Origin: Undaria pinnatifida
Taxonomy: Eukaryota > Sar > Phaeophyceae > Laminariales > Alariaceae
Reading direction: 5' to 3'
Length of the DNA stretch: 64,000 bases
NCBI GenBank assembly: GCA_012845835.1
Contig: JABAKD010000009.1
Coordinates: 4,998,904 to 5,062,903, forward strand
Positions 32,521 through 44,610 of the stretch are shown piece by piece. The notes beneath the pieces were generated by a model. That model was not told the DNA's origin and ran no database searches. It worked only from the letters and a program-made list of their open reading frames with translations. Every line of letters begins with the position of its first letter. Position 1 is the stretch's first letter. A program made the position numbers and the translations under genes.

Positions 32521-33251
32521 CACCCGGTAAGCTACTTGCATTGAGGATTTTGAATCGTAATTTGGCCTGTGGGGGGAAGAAAATCAAGAAAATAGTCTAA
32601 TAACTTGGTTAATGTAGGGTGATGGCCCAGTTTGCGAGGGAAAAACAACATGGTAGAATCCCATGGAAAAAATTGAGCGAACGACCAGAAAGCCAGAACA
32701 CCAACACATCGAGGAACACATCATCTTCCACAGGGTATCCCGGACACACCAGACGGCATCCACAGCACTCAAGCACTCTCCCCAAGAGGCTACCAGGTTA
32801 TTAAGGGACGCTCTGCGGGATTGCCCTCGGCAAACGGGCTGACGCGTCATCAAGAGTGCCCGAAGCGCCGCAATTTTAGCTCTTTGCTACGAACACGTAA
32901 CAGCCAGTAAACAAATTTTGAAATCAGAAGGCTCGTCTCACGTTCGTTGGAGACCGACGAGCTGTGGCCCACACACAAACGCAACGCGCCACACACACGC
33001 CACCCACGCCAGCGCCACAGATAGATGCGGAAGACTCTCCCGGCTCTACCTCTGGCATGCAGCAAAGCCTGTTTGCAGCCCACCAACAGCAGCAGTAGAG
33101 TGGCTTTTCGGCGTTTTTGAGTTTTGAGCGGTCTGCTCAAGAATCCAAAAGCCACACCCGTACATGAAAACCCGCGAACAGTGTGAATTTCAAAAGCTCG
33201 GAGATCGGAAGACAGGACGACACCAAGCAAGGCCGCCCGAAGACACGGTGC
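32521..33251. repeat. Dispersed repeat DR3, copy 1
   Basis: About 0.73 kb, repeated in inverted orientation at 44611-45330 over its full length. Shared blocks include GTAAGCTACTTGCATTGA, GATGGCCCAGTTTGCGAGGG, GGAGACCGACGAG.TGTGGCC and AGGACGACACCAAGCAA. On the - strand the motif TTCTTCCCCCCACAG before GCCAAATTACG looks like a splice acceptor and is conserved in both copies. The longest conserved frame (KATLLLLLVGCKQALLHARG and onwards, - strand) has no known domain. Possibly a non-autonomous element or a duplicated gene fragment. Confidence 0.8.
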
Positions 33252-34715
33252 GTCGTTCTTCACATGGGAGCAGCCCGTTTCCACGCCTGAGGCAGCCGGT
33301 CTCCACTCTTGAAGAAGCCGGTCTCCATCTTTTCGAAGCCTCGAGTTACCCTCTCACACCCTCCTTGTGTCCTGCTTGCGCGGCCGTTTCCCATGTTACA
33401 CCATCGGTGTATCGGCCACTTCCGGGCTTGCGAGGAGGACGGCACAGATTCAACCCTTGGTCTCCGGCTAGACGATCCAGCCAGAACTTTGTGGTTCGCG
33501 AGACATCGCCCGGACAGCGGATGACCAGGAGTGCTCACGGAAACACTTGAGATTTTCATATTTTTTTTATGTTTGACACATGATCGACAAGATCGGGAAT
33601 ACAGATCTTGCCTTTAAATATCTACTGGTGCTGTACGTCGATGACCGTCCTAGGTGTGTAGTTCTAAATCGTTTCATATTGGTTTTTTCTCTGTCCCGTA
33701 TCCCCCTGGGCTCTGTGATGAAACCCAATCCAACCGAACTTTCCGCATACATCAAGCATCATTATCATCAGATCCTTCAAAGCGTTTTGTTTTGTTCCCA
33801 CATCAACAGCAGTTGTTGAGCACATTATCAACAGCAGTTAAGCACATCAACACACAAGAGTGTGACAAAAAATCGCGCCGCAATCACCCATACACAGCAG
33901 CAGCAGCACAGCAGCCTCTACGCAGTCAGTAGTCAGCGTCGATGGTAGGAACCGGTCGGTGGGCTCCCCGCCATGTACCTGGTAGTCTATACTGACACCC
34001 CACCGTGATGTTTGCTGCGGTGCGATTCTCCGATCTGCAACAATACATACATATTGTTCATACTCCTGACCTTCCCAGAATCATTAAGAAAAACAACGCA
34101 GCACAGCCGGCAGCATGACGAGAAGATGGACTGGTATGTGCGTTGAATAAACCCGGCGTCCGTGCTTATTAATCATCCTAGAGACATACAAAGTATATTG
34201 AGACAGGCTAAACCAAACAATCGCAATGACTAATCAACATAGAGCAACTGAAATGCCGGCGTACCGGGCACGACAGCACAGCAAAACGAGCGAGACCATA
34301 GCATGAGAAAAAAAAGTGGAAACCAAGAATGAAAACACCTGGGGCTCTGAAGAATGTGATGGAAGAAAGCCAGAACGGCTGCAAGAGATACAACCTACGT
34401 GCTGATGAAGAGAAACAGCAGGAAGAGGAAGATACCGGCATAAGGCCGGTGGGGAGGGAAAACAAGGTAATAAAGAGAGGCAATAAAAACGAACAAAGCA
34501 AGCAAGACAACAAGTAAGTGCCATTACTGCCGCGTTCGCGCTCCCCCCGTTGAACTCGATGAATACAAGCAAACCAAAACACTACCGCTCACAATAGGAT
34601 CTAGGGCATTACTATACTTGAACACGCTTCACGTATTGGTCGAACCGGTACCTTGCCACTCCATGTACCCTTTCCATTCGTCGTTCGTCCACAGCTGTAT
34701 CGGTACGCCCCCCCC
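33252..34715. other. No gene; contains diverged DR2 block Z
   Basis: 34185-34310 (GGCTAAACCAAACAATCGCA, GCAACTGAAATGCCGGCGTA) is a diverged copy of block Z seen at 7870-7975 and 9555-9650. 33780-33920 has repeated CAACAGCAG and AGCACATCAAC motifs. 34700-34735 is a C run plus CACACA, which is the 3' flank of the LINE read on the other strand. Confidence 0.5.
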
Positions 34716-36110
34716 CCTCACACACACACCTCCCGTTTCCCCTTGTTGCTGTTCTTGGCGTCCACTGTTGCGTGGATTGGCCAGCTCTTGTCCGCCTCGG
34801 TCCTGCGCCTTTTCATCATGAAGCAGCCGGCCGCGTCGACGACCCCCCGGTACCAGTTTCCACTCTTCTTAGCCGCCTTGGACCATAGCGCTCTATTTAC
34901 TCCTAACAGCAAAGGGAAGTTATCCGTTGACCCCTCGGTGGCTTTGAATGCTTTGATATTGTCTGCTAGAGATTGGCCCAGTTCCTTTCTGATCGGCCGG
35001 GTCCCGGGTTGTCCCCACACCAACCATCGCCCCGAACACCACGCGATGGGTCAGCCGCTCAGTTGTCGTCCTTTGTACGGCTCCCGCAAAGAGGAGGTGG
35101 CTTCCGCGGGTGGTCGTCGCAACGCTCTCACATTGTGTTGAGGGTCTTGGCGGTCGATATGTGGTGGTCGGTGCGTTGTCGGCGCTGGAAGCCAATATCC
35201 GTAAAGAAGAGGTTTTAGTGTGCCGTTCGGAGGTCAGCGAAGTTCCCCTGGCCGAGATTCCGAGCCACACGCCCGTACAGCAGGGTGTCCATCACCTCCG
35301 TCCTTAGCAGGCGCACCTTCGGTGTGAACGAAGCATCTTCCATATCGTACAGCTCACGCTTGAAACGATCGTAGCATGCCCACGTGAGTCGGATCCGTCT
35401 TTAATAATGGCAGAATGTCGGCGCTTGCGTTGATAAGACCGCGCCCAGGTACAGAAAATGCATCGTCTGCATATATACCTCTGGCCTGCCGCTTCGACAA
35501 CGAGCGGTGGGGCCGGGAGAACTTTGTTTTGTGTGCGGAGCAGCATTGTCTCCGTTTCCGTTTCGGGCACGGTGAGGCCTGCTGATTCGAAAGCGGCCAT
35601 AATGACGGTCATCTTCGCGAGGTCTTCCGTTGATCTAGACACAATGCCTGCATCGTCGGCATACAGCATACCACAGACTGACCTCCGTACACATGCCAGT
35701 GGTTCAACCTCCAACCCGCCCTCCCCGAAGTCCTCCTCGAGGTGCACCAAGTCCCTCAAAATGTCTGGGTCCTCACTGAAACTTAGCGGAACGGAATGTA
35801 TAGCTGTGCGGCGAAAATTGCTTTGCGAAGAGGCGGCGACAGTACACATCCTTGCCGCCAACCCTGAGTGACGTCATGTCATTCATAATGTTCGCCGTCA
35901 TCCGTACGCACGCGAGCTCGCATGCTTTCGTGGAGCTGGCCAAAAATGGTCAACATCGTCTGTGGTACGCGGAAACGTGCGAGCACCATCCACCGCCGCT
36001 CTAGGTCGACGGAGCTATAGTCCATGTCATCTCTGAAATCGACCAAGAACCTCAAAAGCGGGGTTATTTTAGCTCGTTTGAGTTCTTGCCATCGGCGCAC
36101 GACGAATGCC
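34716..36110 (-). pseudogene. LINE (non-LTR) reverse transcriptase, 5'-truncated and frameshifted
   Basis: C-terminal part of a LINE ORF2-like protein on the - strand. Around 36100-35882 one frame gives FVVRRWQEL, then VLARFRVPQTMLTIF and MRARVRTDDGEH, the RT fingers/palm region. Around 35663-35652 the next frame gives YADD within GMLYADDAGIVSRS, the catalytic motif. Downstream pieces give LFAGAVQRTTTERLTHRVVF (near 35110) and AAKKSGNWYRGVVDAAGCFM (near 34845), the conserved C-terminal end. At least four frame changes or stops interrupt it and nothing of the endonuclease or ORF1 is present, so it is 5'-truncated like most LINE copies. The clade is not determined. Its relatives are candidates for mobilising the SINEs in this window. 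Confidence 0.8.
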
Positions 36111-37267
36111 TCATTTATATGTTCTTCCTCGATACAAAGGAAGTCCTCCCAGGGTCGTAATCGCTCAAGGCGACGCTAGTACTCCGGGGCTCCGAATCAC
36201 AAAACCGCGGCATCACTCATCAAACCATCGACGCTTGCTGATGCCACTGCTGTTGAATGCCGTTAGTTTTGTTGTGAAAAAACATATTAATCCACTCGGT
36301 CGAGTACGTATCAGCTACTTGTACCTCATACTGTCGCCTGACTGGAGAATGAGAATTGTAGCAACATAGACTACACAGTGTAGACTACAGCAGCAGCCGT
36401 AACGAACGTCTAGACTTCCTTCTGACATTCATGTAGATTAACAAGAACAGCAACACGCACTATGGCGATGTGACAACAAACCGACTAACTGCATACCGGC
36501 TGCCATCCACCACCCAACAATGCACTCAAGATGACGGCATTTTTTTCTGGTCATAAATATCTTAATCAATCAGCAGGATCGGCGTAGATGAGAGGGGCAA
36601 TTGCCCTGGGTACAATCAAGAGCGAAAGCTGTAGGGCGAAGCCCGTGCGAGCCCCCTCTACGTAGAGCGCTGTCCTGCACTACCCAGCCCGCGATCAAGG
36701 GGGTGCTGTGTTGTTTTTGTGGCATATGAATTGTTTTCTTTTTGCTTTTTCGGGAGAAGCGAGCAAAGACCGCATCAAATATGTTTTGTGACAGCAATGT
36801 GGTGCGCAAGCGCGGACTCTACGAACGCAAGATGCCGGTGAGATAGGCACACTCCGCGCAGACAAAGCACAGACAGTGGGCGCCCACGCTCGTGCCGACC
36901 ACACCATCTGCAGGCCTCTGGCATGACCTCCACCTTGGATTCGACAGAGTTTGATTGTTTGATTTAATGCGTGACATCATCGACCGATCGCTTCCTGCTT
37001 TGGGTGGATAACGGCCAACCGCAGCGATTGGTCCATTTGTTGTCGAGACTATTCAATAACTGGCTAGATTCATCTGCCTTTTGATTTCGTTTGTGAGAAT
37101 TCGAATATTTGAACTTTGAAGAAAATATGGGCATGCGTAGGCTTTCGCGTCTACTCGAGGAGGTCGCGCGCGGGAGGTGGTGGATCTTAAGAGACTGCTG
37201 TGATGGTGGCGTCATGGGGTCGTTCCTGTCGACGGCCACGTCCTCATCATGCACAAATATCGAGCAC
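36111..37267. other. No gene recognised
   Basis: Unique-looking mixed sequence between the LINE and the copia element. It includes 36590-36700, rich in short GC blocks, and a few sub-90-codon frames without recognisable domains. Confidence 0.35.
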
Positions 37268-37272
37268 ACGGA
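37268..37272. repeat. Target-site duplication ACGGA, left
   Basis: Five bases directly before the TG of the 5' LTR, matched by 44172-44176. Confidence 0.85.
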
Positions 37273-37718
37273 TGTTATGGAAATGTTAGCACATAGCCAG
37301 TATGAGTCAATGTTCAGTAGCACTGCACTTGTACGTCGTAGACCATCGTAGATCTGTTATGTGTCGGTTGGTATGTAACGTGCGTATGAATATGCGGAGG
37401 AATTACTTCTGTAGGATTCTCTGTTGCCTTGAGGAGTAGCTCACTCTCTCGTGTGGATCCTTCCGGATTGTCTAGCATCGTAGCCATCCTGGTCATCTCC
37501 AGTACCCAGCCAACTTCTGGACTCCGGCATAGTCTGCGGTTTTTCTGTGTGTGTTGGCCACATAAGCGCCATTGTTTACAACATCTTTACATCTTCTCCT
37601 CAACACGGAAGCACTCGAGTCTTCCAGGCTATCCACTGCACAGTGTCACCAATCCGACTAGCGTCGGCGACACGGCCTCTCTGCCACCGTGATGGGGTAT
37701 ACCACAATATCCATAATA
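37273..37718 (+). repeat. 5' LTR of Ty1/copia element
   Basis: 446 bp, starts TGTTATGGAAATG and ends TATCCATAATA. Near-identical to 43726-44171. Confidence 0.92.
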
Positions 37719-37732
37719 GGTTATGAGCCTCG
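37718..37732 (+). promoter_or_regulatory. Probable primer binding site
   Basis: AGGTTATGAGCCTCG directly after the 5' LTR resembles the TGG-T-AT-x-AGAGC type site complementary to initiator tRNA-Met used by many copia elements. The match is imperfect. Confidence 0.5.
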
Positions 37733-38640
37733 TGTGTGTGAGTGGGGGCCTGCGGCGACTGCGCGTCTACTGCTGTTGCCAAGTGCTGTGGAGAGCGACC
37801 CGTCCTCCAGAATTCGCAACTTTTGGATCCTTCAGGATTTGGACATTTTTGGATTTTGCAGGATTTGGATATTTTTGGAAATTTTTCCGCGGGGAGCTAC
37901 TGCTGGAGTCAGCTTTCTGCTGGAGGCCACACTGAGTCAACCCGCTTGCGTATTGGGCCCGGACTGATCACCTGGGCTCTCGGCTGCACATTCGGTACGC
38001 AACTGTCTGTGTAAAGCATTCGGGGGCGCAGTTCCTAGGCGCTGACTCCGGTCGGTGAATAGAGTTGTGCAGGTTGTTGGTTCTGCGCACGGAGTGCCGT
38101 TATTTCTTATACTCGGTTCCGCGTGTTTGCAACTGACTTCCTTATATCAAATCGCCTGCGCTTAGATTCTTCGCGAGGCGTAGTCTGTCCAAGACACCTT
38201 TCACATACCTTGTTGCCGGCTTGGTCGCGTATGTAGGTTGAGGATACGACTGCTAGCTGGTAGCCAGCCGCCGCTACAGCTACTCACACGTGCTAGCTCA
38301 CGTGAAGTTTGCGCTGAAAGACGCGTAACACTACGCAGTGCACCACGCTGTGTACCTGCAGGACCAGTTAAGTGGCCGGAGCTGACTACTCGCCACATCA
38401 TCGCAGCCTCGTCAAATGCGGTTGGTCACAGCTGTGCTCACGGAAGAGCAGTCGTCCGAGCGGGGGGCTTGTGAGCTTCCGGCGGAATCGGGTTGCCAAC
38501 TACGGCTCTGCGACCTACCTTTCACCCTACCTCTGTGTAGAGCTGCCCCACACATTTCAGGCGCGCCGGCCCGTCTCAGGTGATTAGGGCGTCTTGCGGG
38601 TGCAGTGCTTTTTAATGACACCCATCGCGTATCCCTGTCT
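37733..38640. other. Untranslated leader of the copia element
   Basis: About 0.9 kb between primer site and gag. 37830-37885 carries a short tandem motif (AGGATTTGGA.ATTTTTGGA). No coding sequence recognised. Confidence 0.55.
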
Positions 38641-39650
38641 CTAAGCTATGGCGTACTCATCATGCTCAAGTTCTGGGCTCCACCGTTTACTAGATTCCAT
38701 TGGACAATGCTCTGGGTCTACCTTTCGCGTGTGGAAGGAGAGCTTCGAGCACGTCATCAAAATCCATGCGCCGGAGCTTCTCACGGTCTTACGCAGATCG
38801 GCCCGGCCAGATCCTCTGGCTGCTACTCTGGCCGACGTTACCGCTTGGGACAAGTCCGACAGCCTCGTCTACTGCCTCCTGTTCTTCGCGACTACCGGAT
38901 CACCGTTCAGGCTCACCGAAAGGCGGGCACTAGCGCCGAAGGCAACGCACAGTTGGCTTGGGCGGCTCTGAACGCGCGGTTCGACGCCCACGCCCAGGAA
39001 GCTCGGCGTGCGTGCCACAAGGAGCTCTTCGCCCTCACGCACGTTGCGGATGGTGATCCTGTTGACTTCTTCTCCAAGGGATGCGAGCTCAAGCTCCGCC
39101 TCGAGACTTGGGGGAGAAAGTATCAGACAAAGTCTACCTGGATATCATGCTCTCGGGCCTGACGTCTGCCCCGGAATTCCACTTTATCCGGGAGATTCAC
39201 TGCCGAAACGAATTTACATCGGTCGACAGCCTTAAGGACACGGCCAACCGCTTCTTTGTGGACCAGCAGTCGCGCTAGGCGGCGGGGCCCGCTTTCTCGG
39301 GCAGGGGAGCCGCGATGGCCGCGTCCAGCAGCGACCAGGGCCACCGCTGCAAGGAGTTTGGACATTCCAGCGAGACTGTCCGAAGTCTGCGCAGCCGTCC
39401 CGACCGACGAAAGAGAACAAGCCAGGCAAGAAGTGCGGAAGTGGGGGGAGTGGGCAGTCAAAGTGGTGCTCCTTTCACCGCACGAAGACGCACAGCGATG
39501 CTGAGTGCAAGGCTCAGCAGGACAACCGAAACAAGGAAAAGCAAGAGGAGCTTCGAGGGTTGGCTGCGAACCTGGCACTGCTTCAAGCAGCCGGTCTGAC
39601 CAATTTCTCCCACTTGGCGCAGCCGTTTCAGGCGGCGGCGCCTTAGGCGT
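38640..39650 (+). pseudogene. Copia gag region
   Basis: Blocks typical of copia Gag: an N-terminal TFRVWKESFEHVIKIHA, then KELFALTHVADGDPVDFFSK and VYLDIMLSGL. A Cys/His stretch (CKEFGHSS) near 39350 is what is left of a zinc knuckle region. Broken; treated as a fossil. Confidence 0.75.
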
Positions 39651-39778
39651 CTCAGGCCCCTTCGGAACCAACCACGTTCGGGTTCTCCTTCAACGCTCTC
39701 GGCGCCTCTGCAGCTCCCGCCGCCTCGCCGGCGGCTTCCGCGTCTGTCTCATCCGCGTCGTCTGCGCGGGACCACCAC

Positions 39779-42700
39779 TTGCCTTCCGAGTACTTCGGTG
39801 CTTTCATGGCTTCTTCTGCGGAGAAGTCGTCGCTCGCTCCTTTTCGCTCCGACGGATCGTCCATCCTGATGTTAGTGGATAGCGGAGCGACGGACAATTA
39901 CCTAGATACTGCGCTTACGCCTGGCGTGCGGGCTTACATGCGTGACATTGAAGACCTTCGGATCCCGCTCCCGATCATTGCCGCTGGGCAACACGTTCTT
40001 CACGGCGTTACGACGGGGGTTCTTTTCGGCACGGTCGTCGACGACAGCGGCCACGACAGGCAAGTTTCCTTCCGTGTCGTCTTAGTACCGGGGCTGGGGA
40101 CCAACCTCTTCTCCGTCACCGCTGCGATGTCGAATGGAGTGGCCTCCCTCTTCTATCCGGACAACCCCAGGCTGGAGTCGGGGGACGTAGTCGTCCCGAC
40201 GAAATCCGAGGAGTGGATGACACCGGCAAGATCACTTGCTCCATCACCGTGAAGCTCGGCGCTGGGCATGGCGGTCGGCAGACCCTCGGGGAAGCTCCTG
40301 ACGGACTTGCCTTGCGGGTGGAGACTGCTCGTCTCTGGCACCGGCGCATGGGGCACATCAACAGCAAGAGCTTGGATGTGTTGAGGAAGGAGGCGGCCAA
40401 CGGCATCGATTACACCGGCGACGTGCAGGACTGCAGTGCGTGCCCTCTTGGTAAGAGCTCTCAAAAGCCGCACACAAAGCACGCCGTTTAGGGCGTTTTA
40501 CGCGCCTTTCAGATCGTATTCGTCGATACCTTTGGTGCCTTCACGCCTATCGCGTTGGGCGGCTTCGAATACGCCGCCAAGTTTGTCGATCAACACACCA
40601 AGTGGAAGGAGGTCGTCCTCATGAAGGATAAGACTTGCTCGACTGACGCTCTCGAGTTGTTCAACAAGGGGACCGTCATCCCCCGCAGCGAGCGCATCCA
40701 CGTGCTTCGTGCGGATAAGGGAACCGAGTTTTCGAGCGCGGCCTACCGGCAGTACTGCCTGGACATCGGCATCCAGCTACAATTTGCATCGCCGAACATC
40801 CCCCAGCAGATCGGAGCGAATGAGCGTGCAGGCAGGACGGTCATAAACATCGTGCGTTGCATGCTTGCTGATTCTACGCTGCCGAGCCTTCTTTGGGGAG
40901 AACTGATGCACACGGCGGTCTACCTGAGCAACCGGACTCCTCATGCAGCCTTGCACAATGGGACGCCGTACAAGGCGCTCTACGGCAAGGACGCGCACCT
41001 TGGACACTTTCGGATGGTCGGGGCACAGGCGTTTGTGCATGAAGAGACGCACACCAAGAAGTTGGAAAGCCGTGCGTGGGAAGGACGGTTGGTGGGCTAC
41101 CGCCTGGACAGCAAAATCCTACCGTCTCTACAACGCTCAGACGAGACGGGTGCGGGAGAGTCGCAACGTTATCTTAATTGAAACGACTCCCGCGCCGCCT
41201 TCGTTGGACGAGCGTGGTTTTGACGACGGGGAGTTCATTTACGCCGACCAGAACGACATGATCCGAGATGTGCGCAACTACACCACCAACCATCCGGTCG
41301 ATGCGCTTTCTCCCAATCATGCCGTCGGGGACCCGTCTGTTCTCGAGCTTCTCGAGGACATCTCCACCGTTAACAACCGTGACCTCGGGCTCAGCTCCGC
41401 TGACCCTTCTCCTGCCGACGAGGATGCGCCTGCAGACGATAGCCTTGCCTCGCCTGGAGAAGTCAGCCCTCCTGAGTCGGGTGACGGTGCACCTTCACCT
41501 GCCGCATCACCTTCCGGTCCTGCTCCGGCCGGTTCATCATCTGGTCCTGCGTCGCCGCCTGGTACGTCGGGTACTGGTTCTGCTCCAGTTGGTGCTGCAT
41601 CGCGGGGTCGTTCCGCGTGTGGGCGTGGTTCATCTCGTGGTGGGTGTGACACCCGCGGTGGCTCTTCGCGTGGTGTATCTGCGCGGGGAGGGACCGGGAC
41701 GCGTGGTGGACGTGGTTCGGTGAGTGGGCGTGGTTCTCGTGGTGGTCGCGGCTTCATGTCAGCCCCTCCTGACACCAGGATTACCCGGGCGATATCGCGC
41801 GTGCCCAACCAGAAGACCCTCAGCGAGCTTCGTCGGCTTTCGTAGGCGTTTCCCGCGATGGGGGAGTTTCCTGACGTCGCGCACAGGGACGCCACATCGG
41901 GATTAACGGAATACGCATACGCCGTAGGGGCAGTGCAACCAGACGTTCCTCGCACCATCCAGGAAGCACGGGCCTCACCGGACGCAGCGAAATGGAACGC
42001 AGCTGCCGAACGCGAGATGAAAAGCCTCAACGACCGCAAGGTCTACAAACTCGTCCCGCGCTCAGCCGTCCCTCCGGGAAGGAAGCGCATCAAGTCCAAT
42101 TGGGTGTTCAAACGCAAGGCCGACGGCTCCTTCAAGGGACGTGTCGTGGCCCGGGGCTGGAACCAAGTTCCCGGACTCGACTGCGGCAGCACCTACGCTC
42201 CGGTGTGCAGGATCCAGAGCGTGCGAATGGTGGCGTGCATCACCGTGGAGTTCAACCTCATCTTCGACCAGATGGATGTTTCTACCGCTTTCCTCTACGC
42301 GGACATCCAAAAACAAGTGTTTGTTGAACAACCACCCGGTTTCGAGGTCAAGGACAAGGATGGAGGTGACATGGTAATGCAGCTGAAGAAGAGGCTCTAC
42401 GGACTTGCTCAAATCCCAGGCAACTGGTTCAACACCATCCATCCCGTGCTTGTCGAGATTGGCTTCGTCGCACTCAAGTCAGACCCGTGCGTGTATTTGT
42501 ACGATCACAATGGGGCCAAGATCTACCTGACCCTCTACGTCGATGACCCTCTCCTGGCCGGCAACGACTCTAACGCCATTTCGATGGTGAAAGGGAAGTT
42601 GCAAAAGCGCTTCAAAATGACCGACATGGGGGAAGCATCTCTCGTACTTGTACTCGGAATAGAAATCAAGAAGGATCGCGAGGCAGGTACCTTGACTATT

Positions 42701-43580
42701 TCCCAAGAGGCATACTGCAAATCGATCCTTAAACGGTTCGGGATGTCGAACTGCAAGCCAACTAGTACATCTGGTTACGGCTCCGAAATCTCGAACAACC
42801 AGCCCGAGGACACACTTCTCAACGAGGAGGAGACGCGCAAGTAGCGTCGGATTGCTCATGTACATTGCGCAAGTGCTGAGGTACTGACATCATGTATGCG
42901 ACAGGCCAACTGGCTCGCCCGATGGCGAAACCCAGCAAGGTGCACATGGTGGCGTCAAAGCATAATCTTCGCTATCTAGCAGGGACGACCAACTTCAGCA
43001 TCACCTACAAGAAAGGTCGTTTTAAGCTCGCGACCTCCTCGGACTCGAACTGGGCAAACCACCCTGACAACAGGAAGTCGACCTCAAGCTACGTGACGAT
43101 GCTGGCAAACGCTCCGATAAGCTGCAGGTCGGGGCTGCAAGGTCTGACTGCGATGTCCACCGTGGAAGCGGAGCTGGTCGCGTCCGCCCTGGCGATGAAG
43201 GAAGCAGTGTTTTGCTCAAACATGCTGAGGGAGCTTGGATTCGGGAAGGAGGTTGCACAAATGCCTGTGTACAGCGACAACACGGCTACCCTATATGCAT
43301 TGGGGAACCGGTCCTTCAGCTAGAGGACCAAGCACATCGCATTGCACTTTTTCCTTATCCGAGAACTGGTAACGGAGGGGAGGATCTCCATCCATTACGT
43401 CCCGACGGAGGACAGCCTCGCCGACATCGGTACAAAGCACTTCAACAAGCACAGGTTCAAGCACCTTATGGACCTCATCAACAAGTTCGAAGTCAACAAG
43501 TTCACCACCGTCGAATTTAAAGGAAATGAAAAATTTGTTTGTTTGACTCTGTTTGGAATTAGCTTACACTTTTGATTTAT
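39779..43580 (+). pseudogene. Copia pol region (PR-IN-RT-RH)
   Basis: The protease active site is MLVDSGATDNYLD near 39870. The pre-integrase zinc region is LWHRRMGHIN...CSACPLGK near 40335-40460. The integrase core includes VLRADKGTEFSS and PQQIGANERAGR near 40710-40830. The RT has VWKRKADG-like and YVDDPLLAGND motifs near 42535-42560, and RNase H has MSTVEAEL and YSDNTATL near 43155-43290, ending DSLADIGTKHF. Between integrase and RT (about 41575-41765) is an unusually long Arg-Gly-rich tract. Broken several times. Function in an intact relative is processing, reverse transcription and integration of the element. Confidence 0.85.
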
Positions 43581-43725
43581 TTCGTAGGATTGAAGATTGT
43601 AGTTGGTTGTGTAGGAAACAATGAATATCATCACTTGGTTGAAACACGCATGACACGCATTTGTTTGCTTAAATTTATCATCAATAGTTTTGGTACAATT
43701 CAGAGCAACTTTCATTGAGGAGGAG

Positions 43726-44171
43726 TGTTATGGAAACGTTAGCACATAGCCAGTATGAGTCAATGTTCAGTAGCACTACACTTGTACGTCGTAGACCATC
43801 GTAGATCTGTTGTGTGTCGGTTGGTATGTAACGTGCGTATGAATATGCGGAGGAATTACTTCTGTAGGATTCTCTGTTGCCTTGAGGAGTAGCTCACTCT
43901 CTCGTGTGGATCCTTCCGGATTGTCTAGCATCGTAGCCATCCTGGTCATCTCCAGTACCCAGCCAACTTCTGGACTCCGGCATAGTCTGCGGTTTTTCTG
44001 TGTGTGTTGGCCACATAAGCGCCAGTGTTTACAACATCTTTACATCTTCTCCTCAACACGGACGCACTCGAGTCTTCCAGGCTATCCACTGCACTGTGTC
44101 ACCAATGCGACTAGCGTCGGCGACACGGCCTCTCTGCCACCGTGATGGGGTATACCACAATATCCATAAAA
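43726..44171 (+). repeat. 3' LTR of Ty1/copia element
   Basis: 446 bp, about 98% identical to the 5' LTR, preceded by the purine tract GAGGAGGAG and followed by ACGGA. Confidence 0.92.
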
Positions 44172-44176
44172 ACGGA
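44172..44176. repeat. Target-site duplication ACGGA, right
   Basis: Matches 37268-37272. Without the element the host sequence would read through from 37272 to 44177. Confidence 0.85.
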
Positions 44177-44610
44177 TGACGCCGCAGAAGCTCTCGTTTA
44201 GGAAAACGGCGAGGTGCCCCTGTTTGAGTATTTGCGCGACCGAGCTAAAGCCGTTTGTCGGTGTTCGACAGAGCGGCGCCACCGGGCAAGCAGGAGATCT
44301 TCCAGGGAAAATCGGAGCATATGGCGAGAGTAAAGAGGCCTTGCAAGGAGGCGCGTCTGCGACGTGAACCGAGGGCGCATGTACCACACTGGGCGACGAA
44401 GGCAGTATGCTTTAACTCTTCGGTCACTGCTATAATTACGAACATATTTCAGCCATGCCATCGAGGGCGTAGACTGCACATCTGCCCCGTTGAAGCTGGC
44501 ACACAGGTCAATCTGATGAAAACGATGTTCACTCGAATGGGCAAGACGTGCCACGTATAGGCGACCCAGACTCCGATTTGATCGTACCCGGGGTGATCCT
44601 GTTTCTCTAA
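44177..44610. other. No gene recognised
   Basis: Right flank of the copia insertion up to the DR3 repeat. A long - strand frame spans this and DR3 but has no recognisable domain. Confidence 0.4.

Larger units (their letters stand above)
37268..44176 (+). mobile_element. Ty1/copia LTR retrotransposon, young, with target-site duplication
   Basis: Complete in outline: 446-bp LTRs at 37273-37718 and 43726-44171 with short inverted ends (TGTTATGGA ... TCCATAA), a 5-bp target duplication ACGGA at 37268-37272 and 44172-44176, a tRNA-like primer site just after the 5' LTR, and a purine tract GAGGAGGAG (43717-43725) abutting the 3' LTR. Interior order is gag (about 38.65-39.65 kb), protease (about 39.85-40.2), integrase (about 40.25-41.3), RT (about 41.9-42.8) and RNase H (about 42.9-43.6), the copia order. 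The LTRs differ at about eight positions (about 98% identical), so insertion was recent. The coding region is nevertheless broken, roughly half a dozen times. Confidence 0.92.
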
